A stretch of DNA of 64,000 nt from NCBI GenBank assembly GCA_022059125.1, contig JAEUWY010000023.1:186001-250000 (forward strand), given 5' to 3'. Under the pieces are notes generated by a model. It did no database searches, had not been told where the DNA came from, and worked only from the letters and a program-made list of their open reading frames with translations. A program made the translations under genes and the position numbers. Position 1 is the stretch's first letter. Every line of letters starts with the position of its first letter. This document shows, piece after piece, positions 30,753 to 41,553 of the stretch. This DNA is from Corynespora cassiicola. Taxonomy: Eukaryota > Ascomycota > Dothideomycetes > Pleosporales > Corynesporascaceae.

Positions 30753-32251
30753 ATGAAGACTCACACTCGACTCAAGATCCCTCCATTCAGATTTATCATG
30801 TACCGCGGAATATCTAGTAGAGCAGGCGCCAGCTCCGCGATAAGGCGCTCGTCTACTGTTGTGGCTCGAGTGAAGGATGAAAAGCTCCTGGACACGGCTT
30901 CCTCCTCGGATGTCCAAACACTACAGAAATTCCCGCTTTCTGGCATGCCAAACAACATGCTGGTTAGATCTCTTTTCGTCTCCACAATTTCTTCTCATCG
31001 GATGCTTCTTGTTCCATCGTTGTATCTGCTTTCGTTCTTGGCAGATCCGAAACGAAGCTTCTTGTTCAACATTGAACGAAACCCTGTTCTACATGGCATC
31101 CTCAAAAGAACCATGTACAACCAGTTTTGTGCGGGAGAGACGGAAAAGGAAACGAGATCGTGTGTTCGACAGCTGAAGGATCTTGGATTTCGAGGGGTCA
31201 TTCTGACCTACGCTAAAGAGATTGTTTTCAACCACCAGACCAAAGTTTCGCACCACCTAAGCAACCATTCGGGAGACTCGGCAAAGAACCCCGCTGCCAC
31301 CGACACCGACTCCAACATTGAAGCATGGAGAGTGGGAACACTGAACACGGTGGATTTGATTGACGAGGGGGATATTCTAGCAATCAAGTAAGTCCACCAA
31401 TCGAACAAAGTCGAATGACATATTGATGCGGATCAAGGATGACAGGGGCTGGCCCTTCGGTTGCGGATTCCTTCAACAAAGGCGAACTTCCGCAGCAGCA
31501 GATGCTCGATGCACTTGACGAGATTGCGACAAAGTGCAAGGAGCGTGGTATTCAGATCATTGTGGATGCCGAATCCCAACACTTCCAGAAGGGAATCGCA
31601 CGTGTCACTCTGGAGCTTATGCGGAAGTTCAACCGGCAAGAACGCGTTGTTATCTACAACACTTACCAAGCATATCTCAAGAGCACGCCTTCAGTTCTAG
31701 CTGGTCACTTAGCCGAGGCCGAAAAGGATGGATTTACTCTAGGGTTGAAGCTCGTCAGAGGCGCGTACATTTTATCGGACGACAGGTCCCTAATTCACGA
31801 CACGAAACAAGACACCGACGATGCTTACAATGGAATTGCCCAAGGAGCACTCCACTGCCATATTGGCAATTTTGGAGGCGAGGGGCCCGGATCTCGACCA
31901 TTTCCTTCAGTCAATCTCTTCCTCGCAAGTCACAACAGAGACAGCGTTATCACAGCACGGCGACTACAGCAGCAAAGGCTGAGCGCAGGGCTACCCACCG
32001 TACCTGTGGCATTCGGGCAGCTGCACGGAATGTCGGATGAAGTGAGCTTTTCGCTTTTGCAAGAGAAGGGCGAAGATCAGGCTTCGCCTGATGTCTTCAA
32101 ATGCTCGACCTGGGGGACCATGGGAGAGTGCATCGGATATCTGCTGCGGAGAGCTGTGGAGAACCGGGATGCGGTCTTACGGACAAGCGATGAATTTAAT
32201 GCCCTGAAACAAGAGGCGAGGAGGCGAGTTCGATCGGTGTTCTTTACATGA
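30753..32251 (+). CDS. Proline / hydroxyproline dehydrogenase (PRODH family), mitochondrial
   Basis: Two exons (30753-31387, 31438-32251; 50-nt intron) encode 482 aa. The N-terminal 40 residues are basic and hydroxylated without acids, fitting a mitochondrial presequence. The FAD barrel shows AIKMTGAGPSV, IIVDAES, YNTYQAYLKST, LKLVRGAY, ASHNRDSV, FGQLHGMSD and the substrate helix GYLLRRAVEN (Tyr446, Arg449, Arg450). The reaction is FAD-linked oxidation of L-proline to P5C, or of trans-4-hydroxyproline to the 3-hydroxy analogue. Twelve residues before Tyr446, the position of PutA Tyr540 (Ser in human hydroxyproline dehydrogenase PRODH2), this protein has Cys434. That loss of Tyr is compatible with hydroxyproline use, but may be common to filamentous-fungal PRODHs. 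The prn-cluster counterpart is prnD. Confidence 0.93.
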
Positions 32252-32664
32252 CGGCCATCGGAATCGATGATCAAGTTCTGAGATGCGTCATCACGTGCCC
32301 TGCATGAATGTCATGTGTGATGCCGTGTGAGATCCGCGAATCTTGCGCCAGAATAGACAAGAAAGGTTCGCCGTGAGACTTTGAGACTTTGAGACTTTTA
32401 GCGCCTGTAGTTGTAAAATAGCTGGTAGCAGTACCTTTCGGCTAACGCTGTTCGCGTGGCAAGTCTCGGAACCTCGCGGTATCTGTGTGCGAATCGGGTA
32501 AGTGGGGTCGGAACCATTCCCGACCGCTGCTAACCGACCATGCAATTCTGATCTGGCCGCTCACGTCTCTGGTAGCTCAGTATAACGCCTTTGCCTTCTG
32601 CTGCTGCTTCTTTATATGATCTGGAAAGGTGCAAATTCCTGAATTGCAGACTCGATCAAACACC
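32252..32664. promoter_or_regulatory. PRODH 3' region and P5C reductase promoter
   Basis: 413 bp with a short tandem repeat (three copies of TGAGACTT, 32374-32397). No coding frame is supported. Confidence 0.5.
32374..32397 (+). repeat. Three perfect copies of the 8-mer TGAGACTT
   Basis: Contiguous head-to-tail copies about 270 bp upstream of the P5C reductase start. Could be a multi-site promoter element or a simple microsatellite. Confidence 0.6.
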
Positions 32665-33632
32665 ATGGCTAAATCAGCGGTTTGCATTTTGGGCTGCGGT
32701 ATGACATCCCCTCGTCTAACAATTGCATGCCTCGCTGATCTCTCTTGTTGACAGGCAACTTGGGCTCGGCCATTCTTAGAAGCTTGGTCAATTCCTCCGA
32801 TAATGAAGCAAATGAGCGATTCGGCGTTTTCACCGCTTGTGTTCACAGCCAATCGTCGGAACAAAGATTAACAGAGACCTTCGCTGCCCAGGTCGAGTCG
32901 GGAAAGGTCGTCATATCCCGTGGAGACAACGCCAAGGCCGTTCAACAATCAGACATCATCATCCTCGGAGTTGATCCCGCAGACGTTCAAGATACCTTGC
33001 AGCAAGAGTCCATCGCCGAGGCACTGCAAGGCAAGCTACTCATCAGCGTTGCCGCCGGTTGGAAAAGGGAAAAGCTGGAAAGCCTGATCCCATCTACTGG
33101 ACTAGCGTCGAATCAGAAAGAAAGAACATGGGTACTCCGTGTTCTTCCCAACATTGCAGCTGTTGCATCCGAATCTCTTACCGCTATCGAAGAACCACAC
33201 CGGGATACGCCTAGCTCGTACACCGACATCACTGATTCCATCTTTAAGCAGATTGGAGAGACCGTGCGGGTTGCCCCCCGCTTGATGAATGCTGCGACTG
33301 CTGTGGGAGGCTCGACGCCGGCATTTTTTGCGGTCATTTGCGATGCGCTTATTGACGCTTCCGTTGCTGTCGGCGTGCCGAGGGCGACCGCTCAGGCCAT
33401 GATTTACCAAAGTATGAAGGGTACAGCGGCGATGCTACAAAGCGGCATGCACCCAGGAATTCTTAAAGATCAGGGGACTTCGCCAGAGGGTTGTACGATA
33501 GGCGGTCTTATGGTACTCGAGGAAGCAGGCACGCGCGGTCATATTGGTAGAGCTCTTCGGGAAGCAGTTACCATTGCTCGGTTGATGGAGAGTGAAAAGG
33601 ACGAACTTCACGTGAACGACACGAGACAATAG
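32665..33632 (+). CDS. Pyrroline-5-carboxylate reductase
   Basis: Two exons (32665-32698, 32755-33632; 56-nt intron) encode 303 aa. The tiny first exon carries the first half of the NAD(P) motif; splicing gives CILGCGNLGSAILRSL. Further blocks are ILGVDPADVQ, LLISVAAGWKREKLE, VLRVLPNIAAVASES, and the C-terminal dimer domain AATAVGGSTPAFFAVICDALIDASVAVG with SPEGCTIGGLMVLEEAG. It reduces P5C to proline with NAD(P)H and can also reduce the hydroxylated pyrroline back to hydroxyproline. A biosynthetic reductase inside a catabolic cluster is odd. It may recycle the intermediate, or reduce pyrroline-2-carboxylate or another cyclic imine made by the neighbouring FAD oxidase. Substrate choice cannot be decided from sequence. 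Confidence 0.92.
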
Positions 33633-34083
33633 AATACGTAGATCTGATATAAGGTTTTTTGCGTAACTTGATGTATCATGAACATCATGTTGATTGGTAT
33701 AGACCAAAAGTCTTGGCCGGTTCTGGCCTGAGGTTGTACACCATGCGCAACGACCACACGGGAACAGCACTACCTTAGGTACCATTATCGTCCATGAAAT
33801 CTTTTCCCAATGATCTTGTTTTATAGCTACACTACAGTCGTAAAAGAGTTGGAAGTTCCAAATTTATCCCTAGACCAATCAAGAGATTCCCAGCAGCCTG
33901 CAACTACCTAGGTATATAGTCCAAAAACGGGTGGATCTTCAACTTCAACTAGTGAAGTATCCCCAAAGGGCCTATCTCTCTAATTGCAAATATTATATGC
34001 TACGGATGGCAACAAAACCATTCACATTAAGGCTATGGTTTTAGGATTGGATTATCAATGTCGTTTTGTACGTAAAAGGTACC
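33633..34083. other. Intergenic, no gene seen
   Basis: 451 bp between the P5C reductase and the candidate small secreted gene (convergent). AT-rich after 33800. This is the right-hand edge of the amino-acid cluster. Confidence 0.55.
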
Positions 34084-34595
34084 CTAGTGAACGGGTAGAG
34101 TTGTGTAGCTTCGCTCCGCATTGATTCCAAATTCGATCCAGCTGTCTAAAAGCGAATCGATAACGGACCGAGGAGAGTTTGCGTGGAGTCCATGACTTTG
34201 TTCCAGACCCTGGTGTTGGCTATATCTCTGATCAGAGGGCCTAAAGTCATGAGGCAAGCTGCAATGATCCCGACCTGGGACTCTACAAGTCCCCAGACCG
34301 AAAATGATGTGACCATGGCTATCAAATATAAGTGACATGGATGTACCGGACCTAGCTTGTTGACTCACTGGCATAATCCAACGAGCTCTTCTTCAGAGCG
34401 CCTGAGATGTAAATATAAGCTTTCGCAACGCTACCGCCCACAGATCTTTGAAAACCTTAGTTATTTTTGCATACCTATACAAATTTCAGAGCTTTCTATG
34501 TAGCAAGGGACAGGGTAGAAACCTGGTGGCATGATGGGATTTGCAAGCACTATAGCTACAGATATGAGGAGAAAAATAAACTTGAGGGAAGCCAT
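34084..34595 (-). CDS. Candidate small secreted protein, 114 aa
   Basis: Predicted by hand from an ATG at 34595 followed by a strong signal peptide (MASLKFIFLLISVAIVLA). Two introns are proposed: 34402-34474 (GTATGC donor, CAG acceptor) and 34275-34368 (GTGAGT donor, CAG acceptor). They join exons 34595-34475, 34401-34369 and 34274-34084 into one frame ending at a stop at 34084. The mature part starts NPIMPPGFYPVPCY, has three Cys and no repeats. A TATAAAG/TTTAAAA cluster lies about 100 bp upstream (complement of 34696-34714). I recognise no homologue. The signal peptide is convincing, the downstream exons less so. It could be an effector-like secreted protein, or a precursor peptide for the UstYa-like enzyme encoded divergently 1.08 kb away. 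Confidence 0.35.
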
Positions 34596-35672
34596 GGTAT
34601 TGAAATATTGTGGCTGTTGATAGCTTTTGGGCCAATTGAACATTTGATGGGGTGTATAAAAGGTTGTTTCTGAATTGAAAGGGGCCGCCGCACGCTTTTA
34701 AATACTTTATAATGAACAAAGTATGCGAGCCTACTCACATGCCAAGAATAGTTGATCATAATGATGTATTGTATACTTTTGAGTTGCATCTGGCAGATTA
34801 TTCACGTTGCAGCAACCATAACGAAATCGTGTCTCAAAGTGGAGCTCAAGATAACAACCAATATGTTCGCAGGGCATTCAAACAGGCCTCCCACCCCTAG
34901 TCTCTGCATGGTATCACAGTCACTACGCCATAGGTCTTTCACGTCGTCTTAAACTAATCAAAGCATTTTCTATTTATGAGGAGGATTCATCATCGGACGA
35001 CAATGCGACTCGCTCTTTGGGATGATGATATTTGCTCAAACCGTTCGCGTAGAGCGCGTCGATTCGCATGCTAAGTATTAGGGATGATTGTGACAAGAGG
35101 GAATTTCAATCTACAGAGACAACGAGTAGCCATGTACATGATCGACATATTGATTGTTAAATTGGGAGAAATTCAGAACGAAAGACTGGTGAATGTATGA
35201 ATGTGGCCGATCGTGAGATTGAAGCTAAAAGCAGCCATGATGATGTCACAGGACTTCTTAGATGCTGATAGAAAAAATGCAGTAGCTTGTATATATTGCC
35301 GATCCATCCTGGGAGCCATATATCCTTGTTTCCAATACATGGATGTGATCGACGGGTTGTCAGGAAACCGTACAGAATAATCGTTGGATATGCAGTCTGC
35401 AGACACAGCAGGTAATCAAAGGCATACGGCATACGGACTTACCATTTGAGTTTTTTTTCCATGTTGTCACATGCAGGGAATATTGATACAACCTTCGGCA
35501 AATCCCCGGGCTTAATAGAGCATAAAGTGTGGAGAAGATGATGGCATCACGCCGCGATGGGGACGCCCGATATATTCCCGCCTTAAGGTTTCAAATTGCA
35601 TTTTCTAACATGTCATTTCTCACTCGATACTTTCCATTCAAGAAAATCCCCGCTTAGCTACTCATTGTAATC
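34596..35672. promoter_or_regulatory. Divergent intergenic, small secreted gene / UstYa-like gene
   Basis: 1.08 kb, AT-rich. TATA-like words near 34696-34714 (minus side). Open frames on the minus strand at 35157-35432 have no credible start, splice or family signature. No further gene is supported. Confidence 0.5.
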
Positions 35673-36685
35673 ATGAAGGAACATTTGGATGAGCCCTTGC
35701 TTTACGACGAAGAGAACACAATTTATGCAGATTGGAATGACAGCCAAACACCATTACCTTTGTGGAGAAAACGAATAACACTGGTAGCATTTCTCATTAA
35801 ATTATTTGCCCATCTACTCCTTGCCGCAGTTATCTTCGTTTTCCTTGCGTTCGCCTGTCCGCAATTTCTTCTTTCCTGTCTCCAAAACATTCCAGGAAGT
35901 CAAATTGAGTACGCATACAGACATTGTGAGTCCTTCCTACCACCAAAAAAGCCTATCTGATTTTTCAAGTTCCGTTGCAGTCTCAGGTTCGTTGGATGAA
36001 GCTCCCTGGTGATCCGCAATATTGGTCAAACACGTTGTACATGGGTGAGGCTTCACCTGAGAGTGACCTAGCGTGGAACGAGCTGATCAGAAGTAAGATT
36101 TCCGTATCTTTGAATTTCCAATCACTAACTTGCGGCATAGGGCACGGATTCAGAGCCTCCCACGAGGAAGCAGAGCGATTGAATTTAACGAGCAGCCTTC
36201 CCCTGGAGAAGGGTGGTGTATCTGCAAGTTTGGGTGTGGACCAGAATCTCCACTGCCTGGTAATGCGTTCCGAATCCTTTCAGGTGTAGTGTCTGATGTC
36301 TTTGCTGTAGCGACATTTCAAGCAATGGTACTTTCGAGACTATTACTATGCAAACAAGGCAGCCGAAGACATTGCATGGCTTGAGGAACATACTCGTAAG
36401 TATCTCATAAAGCATACATTGATTGTTGTCCAGCAGTACTAAGTTTCTTCAGTGCATTGTTTGGAAACTTTGAGAAAATCAGTCATGTGCGTGCCCGATT
36501 TGAACCTGAGCCCTTACTACATGGAACCAGAGCAGCCGCACCATCCCACCCACATTAGCACGTGGGGGGTTAGACAGTGTGTTGATTACGATATGCTTAA
36601 TCAAGGGTTGGATCAACGACATTATCCTCGATCAGAATATGGCAAAGCTGTCAATCAGTTACTTGATGCAGCTGGTCGTCGTTAG
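35673..36685 (+). CDS. UstYa-like protein (DUF3328 family)
   Basis: Five exons (35673-35925, 35970-36092, 36141-36259, 36311-36395, 36453-36685) encode 270 aa. A cytosolic N-terminus is followed by one membrane segment (about residues 38-62), then the lumenal UstYa domain. The fourth splice forms HTLHCLETLRKSVMC, a full HxxHC motif (His192, His195, Cys196). The first motif reads QNLHC, lacking its leading His. WGV-x-x-C near the C-terminus also fits the family. UstYa proteins oxidise and cyclise ribosomal peptides in ustiloxin, phomopsin and asperipin pathways, and related proteins act in other secondary metabolism as halogenases or oxidases. Context: a candidate small secreted protein upstream and an MFS exporter downstream. 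No repeat-bearing precursor was found in the window. Confidence 0.82.
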
Positions 36686-37551
36686 GCGGCAAAGGTCGCA
36701 AAGTGGAGAGAAGCGGATGGCACACCATGCGAAGAAGGGGCAAAGTGCATGGGTATTACACTCACAAGGCTACTCCAGCGACCCGTCCGACCTTCTGAAC
36801 TTTTGTTGTATGCGTCGAAACAAAGCAGCTCTGTACGACGTTAGTCGATTAATCCCACTCTGAAAGGCTCGCACGCGCAGTTCTGTCCATAATACCGTGA
36901 TGTATGATTATTGACACAACTTGCTCTTACATGTGCTTTCGCCTCGAGTTGGGGGATGGTGGCAAGGACACACGGGGGTGGCACAGTCAAGACAAGGCAA
37001 CAGAAATAACCTGAAAAGGCACAGCATGCATGTGGATGATCGGCAATGGCTGCACATTTGCCTGGGTAGTGGTCCCAACCCTGTTCGCGCCCGTAGCAAA
37101 ACGCTAATAGGCTAGCTGATCACAGTCAATATTCGAGCGATCCAGTGCACTGGAACCCTTCTCTCCGCTGATGGAACGGTATGACGAAATCGATGTGGGC
37201 TCCAAGCCAAATCGGAAACAAGTCTTTTCAATGTTGCACATTCAACACAGCCGATGCAGACCGGAGCAAGCCGGCATGTGGTGCATTCATGCTGGGCGGG
37301 ACATGATTTCATTTATTAGGTTTGCTACGGACGAGAGTAGTTTAGCATCTTGGCACAGAATCGCCTCTCCTTCCAAGGTCTATGAAGAAGCCGCTCACCC
37401 ATTCTTGCACCATACTTTTCTCGTTACTAATTGCTTCTGGCACCAAATAGCTCAAACTCTGTGGGCTGAGTCTGTTGTCTTCGAAAAGCGTTATCCCACG
37501 GCCGAGACGTCATACCGTGCCGCATAGGGCAGCTCGTAGTCGTTGGTGAGC
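36686..37551. other. Intergenic between UstYa-like and MFS genes
   Basis: 866 bp. No supported gene; frames such as 37171-37527 lack a recognisable product. Probably contains the MFS promoter. Confidence 0.55.
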
Positions 37552-39335
37552 ATGCCCGAGACTGTCACGCAGAGCTTCGGACCACCCGAAGACTTGGTGA
37601 GGGAGCGGTTTGTGGGAAATTCAACAGACGAGAAAGCAAAAGAGACACAGACCGTCGTCGCAGATACCGCACCGAACACAGAGACACCATGGCAACGAGA
37701 ACCTAGTAATCCGATGCGTTGGTCTAATGCGCGTAAATGGACGATTATACTACTCATAGCAGTGACAAACTTCTTCGCGTGCGTCAGACGCATTCTATTG
37801 CCCCTTTTATCAATTTCATAGCCACAAGGCTTCGCACATAAGCTGACTGATATCCTGAATCGCAGGCAGATGGCATATACAGCTTTCCAACCAGCCTTGC
37901 CAACCATCATGGACGATCTGAAGGTCAAATCCAATCGCGGTTCTCTCTCAACACTCACCATATCTATTAATATATTGGGATACGTCTTCGGTCCAATCTT
38001 CATTGCTCCCGTGTCGGAACATGTTGGACGCAGAACAGTGTTGATTGTCGCAATCCCGATTCTGTTGATGTCGATAGTCGGACCTGGCGCCTCTGTCAAT
38101 ATTGCCATGTTTCTAGTATTTCGAGCGATAGGAGGTTTTCCCACGACAGCCCTCAATTTGATCAGTTATGCAATCGTCGCCGACCTTTTACCGGTGGAGA
38201 GGAGGGGACTGGGGATGAGCATTGTTCTGGCCGGGCCCAGCATTGTCAGTCACTTTCGCGTTCCTGCGCATGTCTCAAGAGATAAAGAACCTAACGATAC
38301 CATCTAGGGTCCAACTATGGGCAAGTACAATGCGACTTTTACTGGTTCCAGAGATACTAAGACGAGATAGGGCCACTGACCGGTGGATACATTGCACAGT
38401 ATATCGGGTGGAGATGGATATTTTGGATATACACAATAGCTGTGAGTGCTTTTCCAGTGTACATTTGTTTTTCCACTTACAAATTTTAGTCAGGTATCTG
38501 CGGCGTATTGGTGGTTCTCGTATATAGAGAAACCTACAACCCTGTCCTTGAACGTCGATATTACGCCGCTCGGCTGAACGAACAAAATCGCCAGCCTTCC
38601 CATCGAGAAAAGTCCGAGCAATCGCCATCCAGTCTTCCACCTAATATCAAACCTCCTCCATCGCTTCAACAAGCTTGTGTGCGACCTTTCAAGCTTATGA
38701 GCACGCCTGTCGTAATCTACGCTACATTTGTTTGCTCCATTGCGAACAGCTACCTTGTCTTTGCTTTGGCAACCCTCGGTACCTCGTTCCAAGATCGATA
38801 TGGGTTTTCCGCTTCCCAGAGTGGTCTCGCATACCTTGGAATGACGGTCGGCTTTACCATAAGTCAATTGACTGCTGGACTACTCTCGGACGGCTATGTC
38901 CGGAAAAAGACCCGCAACGGAGAGCTCCCCGCCAAGCCAGAATATCGTCTCCCAATTTTGATGATAGGCGCCCTCATGCTACCAGCTGGCTTTATCGTCT
39001 ATGGATGGGGCCTTCAGTACCAAGTCCAGTGGATAGTACCCATCATTGGGAGTGCAATGATATCTTTGGGGGTCATGTACAACTTCATGCCCGTACAAAT
39101 GTACGTGGTCGATAGTTTTACCATTTATTCTGTCAGCGCCACTGGGGCGGTGGGCATCATTCGTTCAATCATCACAACCGTATTTCCACTGGCTGGAGAC
39201 CCTTTGTACGCCAGCTTAGATTACGGATGGGGAAACACTTTATTGGCATTCATTGCGCTGACCAGTCTGCCGATGGCCATCATCTTTTGCAATTATGGGG
39301 AAAGATGGAGGCTAAAATATCCCCCAAAGCTATAG
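37552..39335 (+). CDS. Major facilitator superfamily transporter, DHA1-type multidrug exporter
   Basis: Five exons (37552-37778, 37866-38244, 38308-38320, 38371-38441, 38490-39335) encode 511 aa with about 12 membrane helices. The motif-A region reads [47 protein letters not shown] is the motif-C region typical of proton antiporters (given here only as a span of exons 2-5). That block is only readable if a 13-nt exon (38308-38320) is included; the following intron uses a GCAAGT donor (GC-AG type, 38321-38370). NPVLERRYYAARLN starts the central loop. The likely role is export of a toxic compound or secondary metabolite. Its position beside the UstYa-like gene suggests it may export that pathway's product. 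Ends LKYPPKL. Confidence 0.9.
38308..38320 (+). other. 13-nt micro-exon of the MFS gene followed by a GC-AG intron
   Basis: GGT CCA ACT ATG G, flanked by TAG acceptor at 38305-38307 and GCAAGT donor at 38321. Needed to restore the conserved [10 protein letters not shown] of motif C. All phases agree on both sides. Confidence 0.7.
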
Positions 39336-41553
39336 ATCTTGATAGAACCCCAAAAGTTACATTAAAAAAGCTATGGGTGATTCATTAACCGCAGGACTGT
39401 TGCACGTTGAAAGAAAAATGCATTGAAACACACGACGTTTTTTATTGGATGTTTTGATCATGGTAGAGATTAAAATTATTTTTCTTACACTAATATTTTA
39501 TAGCAAGAGAAAAAGTTTTATTTGATGAAAACAGGGATGTATATGCCCTAGTCTGACGATATCCCCATGTGGTTTTCATATGCTTAGGAAGTGGGAAATC
39601 ATGATATACAAGAGAGCTAGACTATCAATGGTGGGAAGGCTTTATTTTCTATCCCATTCTAAATGGTATTGGCCCTAAAATGTGTAGAAAACCATACTCG
39701 TTCAGCTTCTTAGTGCCGAAGCATAACTTTCAGCAATGGAGAGGCCGGTTGTCTCAAGTGAGCATTTAACGAAAGCTTATGAAATTCTATGGTCTTTTAT
39801 GGAATCTATTCCAAATTCTTCTGCCCTCAACTCCGCTCTCCACCTTGATTCTCTACTTGTGTCCTCCCTCCAGCTCCATCAATGACGAAACCTATCCCGC
39901 GGCGTCATCTCACTCTGGAGTTGCATATTAGAAGAAGTAATATTGAGAGTGCTTTAGAACTCATTGTGCTTGAACAGTCGATAAATGGTCCATCTAAGCA
40001 TAGCCACGATGGTTGTAGGTGGCTGCAGGAGGCTTAGGACGTCTTGGCGGAACCGGGGAACCATCTTGGACCACTTTTGGCGTAATGATGGCGTTGCTCG
40101 ATAGCTTTAGTGTTAATACAATACGTTTTATGATCTGTAAAATACGCTGCGCATTGTTAAAGCCGTTTGCGCAAGGTATAGAGTGAGCGATGCTTAGGCT
40201 GGGAGCATAGCAGCTTGCAGTAGACGAGTATTTGTCTACCAGCCCGCTAATAAGCAGATAGAAACATCCTCGTGTACCTTTAGGCTGTTATTTTTTTCTT
40301 AATGCTGAATATTGCAGTCGTAGATACCCCCAATTGCTGTGTCGGCCTACATTGCGCTTTCCTCAGTCACGTGATCTAACTAAACCATTTTCGACTCCTC
40401 GTAGAGATGGCCAGATGCGATTCTGTAGCATCAGTCGTACCATCGACGTCGCATAGATGGAGAGGAAAACGTGTGGGAAATGGCGGCTTTAAGTTGTAGT
40501 GGAGGTCAGAGGTTGCAGACTAGCGCGGTTACTTGGTGAAAGTGAAAGTGAGGCTGCTTCAGGTGCCAGCCTTGCTCTTCAGAATAGAAGATAAAGTGAA
40601 GAAAAAGTCACTGTATTTGCCTTCAAGATACCCGCACAACCCTGGATGGACCTTTCGTCGAAGCTTATGCGGAAACATTAATTTAGGCTTGGGCGTCTAT
40701 CCGATCGCGGGGAGAGGTTAATGGGCTGATGTGGCGAGGCTAGTGGAAGCAAAAAGTTGCTGCTGTGAGGTGCGCGTATAGGAGGAATAGGGTTGTGAAG
40801 TCAGGTGGGAACATTGAGCTAGTATGTAATAAAAGTAGAAACGGGAATGCTGCGAATATGATATGGGGGAAATCTTTTGCGGTTAAGGTTCACATGTCGT
40901 GTAAAGAGAGAAGTTACAAGGCTGAGGGCTGAATATATTGCTTGGAAGAGAAGGTGTATCTATACGCGTCCGGGTGTTTATTTTTGTGCAGCCTGGTGTT
41001 CTTCCAACAGGGCTCATTCATCGGATGGCCTTACTCGCAATCAGATGTGTATCTAGGGGTAGATGCTTTCATCCTCACCGCCACCCTCATCTCCCTCCCA
41101 CCTCCCCCACCATCACCATCCTTACGTGGCTACAACTACACCATCTTGTTCGGCACGCCATCGTTTTTTAACTGTCCTCCCACCACTTACGACGCTTTTA
41201 GACTATATCTCCACATAGCGAGAGCTACCAGTCCTTCCCCTGCGCTGGGGAGAAAAAAAGTATGATATCTGCTGTGTATGTAAATTGCGTGCAAATTTTT
41301 ACCCTAGATGGAGAATTAGACTCTTCTATCACTCCTTCATTGGGGCACATTACACTTTTCTCAACTTCTCAAGTTCGCGATGAAGGCTGTGGATTAGGCG
41401 GAGGGTATGGGAGGCGCCGTATTTGTAAGCACAAGACATCTTCAGTGCTCTGCTCTAGGTTCCTTCTTTTAAGCTTCGGCATGCACGGGGTATATAGAAG
41501 GGTAGCGCTTTGTAGTATTGCCAATGCTCAGCTGTAGGCGGGGAGGCAACTGA
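39336..41553. other. Gene-poor AT-rich region
   Basis: 2.2 kb. The first 1.5 kb is AT-rich with no credible frame. A 107-codon frame at 40942-41265 contains a proline run and RGYNYTILFGTPSFFNCPPTTY, which looks protein-like. It lies in the same frame as the decayed gene at 41554, but shares no family I recognise and is interrupted between. It may be an upstream part of the same pseudogene. Confidence 0.45.

Noticed and set aside
34084..36685. Classical dikaritin precursor with repeated cores and KR sites near the UstYa-like gene
   Set aside because: No repeated peptide units or regular KR spacing were seen in any frame between about 33.6 and 37.5 kb.
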